64,000 bases of DNA. It comes from Rosenbergiella gaditana. Its GTDB lineage: Bacteria; Pseudomonadota; Gammaproteobacteria; Enterobacterales; Enterobacteriaceae. Position numbers and translations under genes: made by a program. Below are positions 58,623-64,000 of the stretch, one piece after another (position 1 is the stretch's first letter; each line of letters opens with the position of its first letter). The notes under the pieces are model-generated. The model made no database searches and was not told the origin of the DNA. It saw only the letters and a list, made by a program, of their open reading frames with translations. The stretch is from contig NZ_JABBFR010000005.1 of the NCBI RefSeq assembly GCF_018494065.1, positions 62,001 through 126,000 of the forward strand. The letters are read 5' to 3'.

Positions 58623-59237
58623 ATGAAAGCGTTATCCTGTGCACTGCTTGCCAGTGTCGTATTGCTCAGCGGCTGTGCCGGTTCCAGTCACCAGACTGAA
58701 ACTGCTAGCAGTAGCGTCCATTGGTGGAACCCATTGAGCTACACCTGGTCATCCGCATTGCCTTGGAACTGGTTTGGTTCCTCTGTGACGGTGAGCGAGC
58801 AAGGAGTGGGAAAAATCACTCGCTTAACTCCCTTTAATGCTGAAGCGATCAGCCAAGGTATTGGCAGTGATTACCGGATACGTCAAGGCATGGGAACGCG
58901 CAACGGCCAGATTGAAAGCTATTTCCAAGCGATGAAAGATCAACAGATTACGATGACGTTCTATGGCGATAGCACAGTCAAAAAAATCAATGTGTCGGAC
59001 AACGGTGTGCAGACCCCTAAGGGAATTGCTTTCGGTGCACCGTTCTCAGCGTTGTTCCAAAAAGCCTATGGTAACTGCCAACCGGGCCGTGATAGCCAGC
59101 ACGTACAATGTAAAGTGCCGAATAGCCAACATCTTGAGGTTATCTACCAAGGCGAGTTCAGTGGGCCAACTGGCATCATGCCTGCCGATGATACGCTTAA
59201 GCAGTGGACGTTATCTGAAATCCTCTGGCACGCCTAA
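58623..59237 (+). CDS. yfeY: RpoE-regulated lipoprotein YfeY
   Basis: 204 residues; lipobox LLSGC with Cys18. The segment ALPWNWFGSSVTVSEQGVG is the same as in E. coli YfeY, as are FNAEAIS..DYRIRQGM and the C-terminal ADDTLKQWTLSEILW. Outer-membrane lipoprotein of unknown job, under sigma-E in E. coli. Last gene of ypeA-yfeZ-yfeY. Confidence 0.9.
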   Translation: MKALSCALLASVVLLSGCAGSSHQTETASSSVHWWNPLSYTWSSALPWNWFGSSVTVSEQGVGKITRLTPFNAEAISQGIGSDYRIRQGMGTRNGQIESYFQAMKDQQITMTFYGDSTVKKINVSDNGVQTPKGIAFGAPFSALFQKAYGNCQPGRDSQHVQCKVPNSQHLEVIYQGEFSGPTGIMPADDTLKQWTLSEILWHA

Positions 59238-59362
59238 TCGTTATATATTTTTTAGCAATTACACAGCAGTAATCGGTATATAAAACTATTACTGCTTTTT
59301 TATCCTTATTAATACACTGAGAACTTCTAGATTGACTGAGGTTGAGATTGGAATTTTCAGGT

Positions 59363-60373
59363 ATGAAGAGACGCTATACACCATCGGTGGTGGGCATGTT
59401 GATGCTTGCCGCACCGTCTGCCTATCCAGCTCAGTTACTTAACAGCTCGTATGATGTATCACGCGAGCTATACGAACAATTGAATCCTGTGTTTATTCAG
59501 CAATGGGATGCCCAACATCCGCAGGATAGACTGCAAATTCGTCAATCACATGGCGGCTCTTCCAAACAAGCATTAGCATTACTGCAAGGTATGCGTGCGG
59601 ACGTTGTGACCTTTAATCAGGTTCCCGATGTACAGATCCTGCACGATAAAGGGCCGCTGATTCCCGGTGATTGGCAACAGCGTTTAGCCAATAATAGTTC
59701 ACCGTACTATTCAACCATGGCCTTGGTCGTGCGCCGTGGTAATCCATTGCATATTGCAGGGTGGGAGGATCTGGTCAAGCCTGGCGTTAAGCTAATTTAC
59801 CCTAATCCTAAAACTTCAGGTAATGGACGCTATGCGTGGTTGGCGGCATGGGGAGCGTTACGCATTACTCACGGTCAAGACGAGTCTGCGGTGCGTAACG
59901 CTATGCGCCAATGGGTCAAAAACACGCAAGTGGCAGATATTGGTGGACGTGGGGCAACACAAAGTTTTGTTAATAAGAAGTTGGGAGATGTGCTGATCAC
60001 TTTTGAAGCTGAGGCTCGTGCGTTGCAGCAGCATTATCCTGGCGAACATTACCAAGTCATTATTCCTTCCACTAATATAAAAGCGGAGTTCCCGGTGACT
60101 TGGCTTGATCGCAATACCGAGCGGGATCATTCGACGACCGTGGCAAAAGCTTACCTTAATTTTCTTTATCAACCTGAGGCGCAAAATATCTTAACGCGTT
60201 TTTATTACCGCACTTATCACGCGACGCCCAACACTGTGGCACAGCAACATTTTGCGTCCGTTCATTTTTTCACGGTTGAACAGCAATTTGGCTCATGGCA
60301 GCAGGCTATGCAGTCACAATTTGCACCGCAAGGGGAGTTCGATACATTGCAGGCAGCAGGATCATCATTATGA
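59363..60373 (+). CDS. cysP: Thiosulfate/sulfate-binding protein CysP
   Basis: Periplasmic binder of thiosulfate and sulfate. 336 residues from the ATG at 59363 (MKRRYTPSVVG), which begins a signal peptide ending in AYPAQ; a TTG seven codons earlier is unlikely. LLNSSYDVSRELYEQLNPVF, IRQSHGGSSKQALA and YPNPKTSGNGRYAWLAAWG are typical. First gene of cysPTWAM; CysB control is expected from E. coli but I did not find a clear site. Confidence 0.94.
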   Translation: MKRRYTPSVVGMLMLAAPSAYPAQLLNSSYDVSRELYEQLNPVFIQQWDAQHPQDRLQIRQSHGGSSKQALALLQGMRADVVTFNQVPDVQILHDKGPLIPGDWQQRLANNSSPYYSTMALVVRRGNPLHIAGWEDLVKPGVKLIYPNPKTSGNGRYAWLAAWGALRITHGQDESAVRNAMRQWVKNTQVADIGGRGATQSFVNKKLGDVLITFEAEARALQQHYPGEHYQVIIPSTNIKAEFPVTWLDRNTERDHSTTVAKAYLNFLYQPEAQNILTRFYYRTYHATPNTVAQQHFASVHFFTVEQQFGSWQQAMQSQFAPQGEFDTLQAAGSSL

Positions 60374-61203
60374 TTTTTTCACGTCAACGTCGTGTTTTAC
60401 CAGGGTTTGGCTTGAGTCTCGGCACGAGCTTATTTTTTACCTGCTTAATTCTATTATTACCGGTCAGCGCCTTATTGATGCAGTTATCGCATATGACTTG
60501 GGCAGAATATTGGCGGGTAATTAGCGATCCCCAATTGGTGGCCGCCTACAAAATAACGCTGTTATCGGCCGCGATTGCGTCACTGTTTAACGCCGTGTTT
60601 GGGACCTTGATGGCGTGGGTATTAACGCGCTATCGCTTTCCAGGTCGTACATTTCTGGATGGTTTGATGGATCTGCCTTTTGCGTTACCGACTGCCGTCG
60701 CCGGTTTAACGCTAGCAGGTTTGTTCTCGTCAAATGGCTGGTACGGACATTGGCTGGCCGAATATGGCATCAAGGTGACTTACACTTGGTTAGGTATTGC
60801 CGTCGCGATGGCCTTTACCAGTATTCCCTTTGTTATCCGTACGGTCCAACCGGTATTGGAAGAGCTAGGTCCAGAGTATGAAGAGGCAGCGGAGACCTTA
60901 GGCGCGCGTCCTAGACAAGCCTTCTTCAAGGTCATTTTACCAGAGATTGCGCCCTCATTATTAGCCGGTACCGCGCTCTCCTTCACCCGTAGTCTTGGGG
61001 AATTCGGGGCGGTCATCTTTATTGCCGGTAATATTGCATGGAAGACAGAAGTCATTTCATTACTCATTTTTGTTCGCCAGCAAGAGTTTGATTTCCCAGC
61101 ATCCAGCGCCATTGCCTCGGTCATTATGGGGGCATCCTTAGTTCTGCTGTTTACTATCAATACATTACAGAGTCGCTACGGGCGTCGTTTAGGGGGTAAA
61201 TAA
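60370..61203 (+). CDS. cysU: Sulfate/thiosulfate ABC permease CysT
   Basis: 277 residues, as in E. coli, from the ATG at 60370 that overlaps the cysP stop (ATGA). Six helices; the EAA loop EEAAETLGARPRQAFFKVILPEI contacts CysA. Partner of CysW. An upstream in-frame ATG inside cysP (60295) is not used. Confidence 0.94.
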   Translation: MIFSRQRRVLPGFGLSLGTSLFFTCLILLLPVSALLMQLSHMTWAEYWRVISDPQLVAAYKITLLSAAIASLFNAVFGTLMAWVLTRYRFPGRTFLDGLMDLPFALPTAVAGLTLAGLFSSNGWYGHWLAEYGIKVTYTWLGIAVAMAFTSIPFVIRTVQPVLEELGPEYEEAAETLGARPRQAFFKVILPEIAPSLLAGTALSFTRSLGEFGAVIFIAGNIAWKTEVISLLIFVRQQEFDFPASSAIASVIMGASLVLLFTINTLQSRYGRRLGGK

Positions 61204-62048
61204 TGGCTATCTCGACACGCCCTTGGACGAAGTGGATACTCATCACACTGGCGCTTCTTAGTGCTGCACTATTTCTGTTGGTGCCATTAGTCTATATTTT
61301 CTGGCAGGCCCTTAGCGAAGGGGTAGGGGTTGCGTTACATAATCTGCGCGACGGTGATATGTTGCATGCTATCTGGCTTACGGTACTTATCGCGCTGATT
61401 ACCGTACCGGTTAATCTTATTTTTGGTACGTTACTGGCGTGGTTAGTGAGTCGCTTTAATTTTCCGGGCCGGCAATTTTTGTTGACCTTGTACGATATTC
61501 CCTTTGCGATTTCACCGGTAGTAGTAGGCTTGCTATACCTTCTCTTTTGGGGGATAAATGGGCCTGCTGGTAGCTGGTTAGACGCGCACAATATCCAAGT
61601 GATGTTTACCTGGCCAGGAATGGTACTGGTCACTATTTTCGTTACCTGTCCTTTCGTTATCCGAGAGTTAGTACCGGTGATGTTAAGCCAAGGTAGCCAA
61701 GAAGATGAAGCAGCGATACTTCTTGGTGCCAATGGCTGGCAGATGTTTCGCCGAGTGACGTTGCCCAATATCCGCTGGGCGTTACTGTATGGCGTCGTCT
61801 TAACCAATGCGCGAGCCATTGGTGAGTTTGGGGCAGTATCGGTGGTGTCCGGTGCGATACGGGGTGAAACATATACCTTACCGTTACAAGTAGAACTGCT
61901 GAACCAAGATTACAATACCGTCGGGGCTTTCACTGCTGCGGCATTATTAGCCATGATGGCGATGGTCACCTTATGTTTAAAAAGTGTACTGCAATGGCGC
62001 TTAGAACGTCAGCAGCACGGCGCACAGGCAGGCGAAAATGAGCATTAA
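61203..62048 (+). CDS. cysW: Sulfate/thiosulfate ABC permease CysW
   Basis: 281 residues, about ten fewer than E. coli. Six helices with the EAA loop [24 protein letters not shown]. Starts on the last base of the cysT stop (TAATG) and overlaps cysA by 11 bp, so the stoichiometry is set by coupled translation. Confidence 0.94.
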   Translation: MAISTRPWTKWILITLALLSAALFLLVPLVYIFWQALSEGVGVALHNLRDGDMLHAIWLTVLIALITVPVNLIFGTLLAWLVSRFNFPGRQFLLTLYDIPFAISPVVVGLLYLLFWGINGPAGSWLDAHNIQVMFTWPGMVLVTIFVTCPFVIRELVPVMLSQGSQEDEAAILLGANGWQMFRRVTLPNIRWALLYGVVLTNARAIGEFGAVSVVSGAIRGETYTLPLQVELLNQDYNTVGAFTAAALLAMMAMVTLCLKSVLQWRLERQQHGAQAGENEH

Positions 62049-63114
62049 TATTAACCAGATTTCTAAATCCTTTGGTGACACCCAGGTGCTTAACCAAATT
62101 AGTCTCGATATTCCTTCTGGCGAGATGGTGGCATTACTCGGGCCCTCCGGGTCAGGTAAAACCACGCTACTGCGAATTATCGCGGGGTTAGAAAATCAGA
62201 ATTCTGGGGAGATTTTATTTCACGGACGTGATGTCAGCCAAGTCCATGCACGCGATCGGCAGGTGGGGTTTGTCTTCCAACATTATGCACTGTTTCGACA
62301 CATGAATGTATTCGATAATATCGCCTTCGGACTCACAGTGATGCCACGTAAATCACGGCCAAGTAAAGCGGTGATCCGTGAGAAGGTGATGAAATTATTA
62401 GAGATGGTGCAGCTTAAGGAGTTCGCTAAGCGTTATCCTGCACAACTTTCCGGCGGGCAAAAGCAGCGAGTGGCATTAGCCCGCGCCTTAGCGGTTGAAC
62501 CTGCGATATTACTACTTGATGAGCCTTTTGGCGCACTGGATGCACAAGTGCGAAAAGAGTTACGTCGTTGGTTACGCCAGCTGCATGATGAGCTGAAATT
62601 TACGAGCGTGTTTGTCACGCACGACCAAGAAGAAGCCATGGATGTAGCTGATCATATCGTTGTGATGAGCCAAGGTAACATTGAGCAACACGGTACGCCT
62701 CAGCAAGTGTGGCAGAAGCCAGAAAGCCGCTTTGTGCTCGAGTTTTTAGGAGAGATTAACCGACTCCCCGCCACAGTATCCGGACAATCGTTACACGTCG
62801 GACATCAGCAGTGGGAACTCAGTCAACCCTACGGCGTACAAGGTAATATCGATCTGTTTCTTCGCCCTTGGGAGTTAACTTGGTCAGCTCACCCCGACAC
62901 GTTGCATCGATTACCGGCTAAAGTACTTGAAGTGACACCTCGTGGCCATTTTTGGCAACTCAGTTTAGATGTCGAGGGAATGGCGCTAGATCCACTCTCC
63001 GCCATTAGTCAAACGGTGGTCGCGCCTGATCGCGGTACGACGGTCTATCTTAATTTGGCACAAGCACGTGTTTATCAACAAGACAATCTCTTAACGCCAC
63101 TTGCCTTTGATTAA
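62038..63114 (+). CDS. cysA: Sulfate/thiosulfate ABC ATPase CysA
   Basis: 358 residues. Walker [10 protein letters not shown], signature LSGGQKQR, Walker [14 protein letters not shown] and the switch [14 protein letters not shown]; a C-terminal TOBE-like domain follows from about residue 240. Powers CysT-CysW uptake of sulfate and thiosulfate. Confidence 0.95.
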   Translation: MSININQISKSFGDTQVLNQISLDIPSGEMVALLGPSGSGKTTLLRIIAGLENQNSGEILFHGRDVSQVHARDRQVGFVFQHYALFRHMNVFDNIAFGLTVMPRKSRPSKAVIREKVMKLLEMVQLKEFAKRYPAQLSGGQKQRVALARALAVEPAILLLDEPFGALDAQVRKELRRWLRQLHDELKFTSVFVTHDQEEAMDVADHIVVMSQGNIEQHGTPQQVWQKPESRFVLEFLGEINRLPATVSGQSLHVGHQQWELSQPYGVQGNIDLFLRPWELTWSAHPDTLHRLPAKVLEVTPRGHFWQLSLDVEGMALDPLSAISQTVVAPDRGTTVYLNLAQARVYQQDNLLTPLAFD

Positions 63115-63142
63115 CTGTACTGATAATTTCAAGGTTAGCATT

Positions 63143-63176
63143 GCCATCAGCCTAGGTTTTTACCTAGGCTGATGGC
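63143..63176 (+). terminator. 15-bp perfect hairpin between cysA and cysM
   Basis: GCCATCAGCCTAGGT pairs fully with its mirror copy around TTTT. It stands 29 bp after the cysA stop and 23 bp before the cysM start and has only GTTT after it, so it may be a partial terminator or an mRNA stabiliser. Confidence 0.7.
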
Positions 63177-63198
63177 GTTTAAGCGATAGGAAAAAAAC

Positions 63199-64000
63199 GT
63201 GACCACCCTAGAAAGCACGATAGGTAACACGCCCTTAGTTCGATTGCAGCGTCTGCCCGCGGCCGGTGCGGGTGAAGTGTGGGTCAAACTGGAAGGAAAT
63301 AACCCCGCGGGTTCGGTAAAAGATCGCGCTGCTTGGTCAATGGTACGGCAAGCGGAACGTCGGGGCATCATTAAACCGGGTGATACATTAATTGAAGCAA
63401 CCAGTGGCAATACCGGAATTGCTTTAGCAATGATTTGCGCATTACTGGGCTACAAGCTGAAGTTATTGATGCCGGATAATATGAGTATTGAGCGTCAAGC
63501 AGCGATGCAAGCTTACGGGGCTGAGCTAATCCTGATCGATCAGGCACAGGGCATGGAATATGCGCGTGATTACGCTCAGCGCTTGGCTGCGCAAGGCGCG
63601 GGTGTGGTATTAGACCAATTTAATAATCCTGATAATGCGTTGGCCCACTACCAGACTACGGGCCCAGAGATTTGGCAGCAGACCGCTGGACGTATTACGC
63701 ATTTTGTCTCCAGTATGGGGACCACTGGTACCATCAGCGGAACGGGTCGTTATCTGAAACAGCTAAATAGAGAGATCCAGGTAATTGGTTTGCAGCCCGC
63801 AGCCGGAAGCCAAATAGCCGGTATTCGTCATTGGGAAGGGGCCTACCAGCCGAGTATCTATCAGCCGCAATGGGTGAATGACATTGTGATGATGACCCAA
63901 GAGAGGGCGGAGCAAGCAGCTCGTGCGCTCGCACAGCAGGAAGGCATCTTTGGCGGTATAAGTTCTGGAGCAGCGGTATCGGCAGCGCTAAGTCTAGCGG
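63199..64000 (+). CDS. cysM: Cysteine synthase B (3' end cut by window)
   Basis: PLP enzyme that makes cysteine from O-acetylserine and sulfide, or S-sulfocysteine from thiosulfate. Starts at GTG 63199 (read as Met, then TTLESTIGNTPLVRLQRL) with AGG upstream. Lys41 in NPAGSVKDRAAW binds PLP; EATSGNTGIALAM and SSMGTTGTISG are the substrate and phosphate loops. 267 codons are in the window; about 30 are missing. It completes the thiosulfate route served by CysPTWA. Confidence 0.94.
   Translation, partial: MTTLESTIGNTPLVRLQRLPAAGAGEVWVKLEGNNPAGSVKDRAAWSMVRQAERRGIIKPGDTLIEATSGNTGIALAMICALLGYKLKLLMPDNMSIERQAAMQAYGAELILIDQAQGMEYARDYAQRLAAQGAGVVLDQFNNPDNALAHYQTTGPEIWQQTAGRITHFVSSMGTTGTISGTGRYLKQLNREIQVIGLQPAAGSQIAGIRHWEGAYQPSIYQPQWVNDIVMMTQERAEQAARALAQQEGIFGGISSGAAVSAALSLA

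Noticed and set aside
60295..60369. Longer cysT start inside cysP
   Set aside because: The 25 extra codons lie wholly in cysP; the ATG at 60370 gives the family length and the usual 4-bp overlap.

Overview
The window is a chromosomal stretch of a gammaproteobacterium of the order Enterobacterales. The backbone is almost gene for gene that of E. coli around min 53-56: cysMAWTP, yfeY, yfeZ, ypeA, amiA, hemF, then dapE, ypfN, ypfH, tmcA, ypfJ, purC, bamC, dapA, gcvR, bcp, bepA, yfgD, hda, uraA, upp, purM, purN, ppk, ppx. The eut, hyf and perM genes that interrupt this order in E. coli are absent. The compact backbone, moderate GC and permease/sugar-porter accessory loci fit a plant- or insect-associated Erwiniaceae-type organism. 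That family call is an inference; the sequence alone does not give a species.

Layout: 1-3,000 holds two tandem aldo-keto reductases and an RluA-type pseudouridine synthase. 3,200-3,900 is a ybiJ/ybiI-like pair. 4,100-9,100 is an accessory amine/amino-acid catabolic locus: APC permease, soluble Cache sensor, GntR regulator, aminoaldehyde dehydrogenase and an exported SnoaL-like protein. 9,100-11,520 is a mobile patch: an internally deleted IS1 copy, a RelBE toxin-antitoxin pair, a GFA-family gene and a second IS1 end. 11,570-15,130 has a GNAT acetyltransferase and a three-gene operon (Tat-exported cupin, exported Rossmann oxidoreductase, nucleotide-translocase-like carrier). 15,500-27,200 is a sugar porter with an RpiR regulator, a complete Fur-type siderophore uptake locus (FecCD-type ABC transporter, divergent TonB receptor), and the dat-ddc pair that makes 1,3-diaminopropane.

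27,470-33,450 is mgtE, preceded by a stretch that can fold into coaxial long-range stems, then ppk-ppx-methyltransferase. 33,600-36,060 is an exported beta-propeller lactonase followed by AT-rich debris (DUF943, a DUF3289 fragment and an IS3-family stub). From 36,300 to the end is the conserved core: purine synthesis (purMN and purC, each with a PurR-type operator), uracil salvage (upp-uraA), replication control (hda, from a CTG start), envelope assembly and repair (bepA, bamC, amiA, ampH), lysine/DAP synthesis (dapA, dapE), tRNA modification (tmcA), haem synthesis (hemF), and thiosulfate/sulfate uptake with cysteine synthesis (cysPTWAM). No tRNA, rRNA or CRISPR array was seen. The first and last genes are cut by the window edges.
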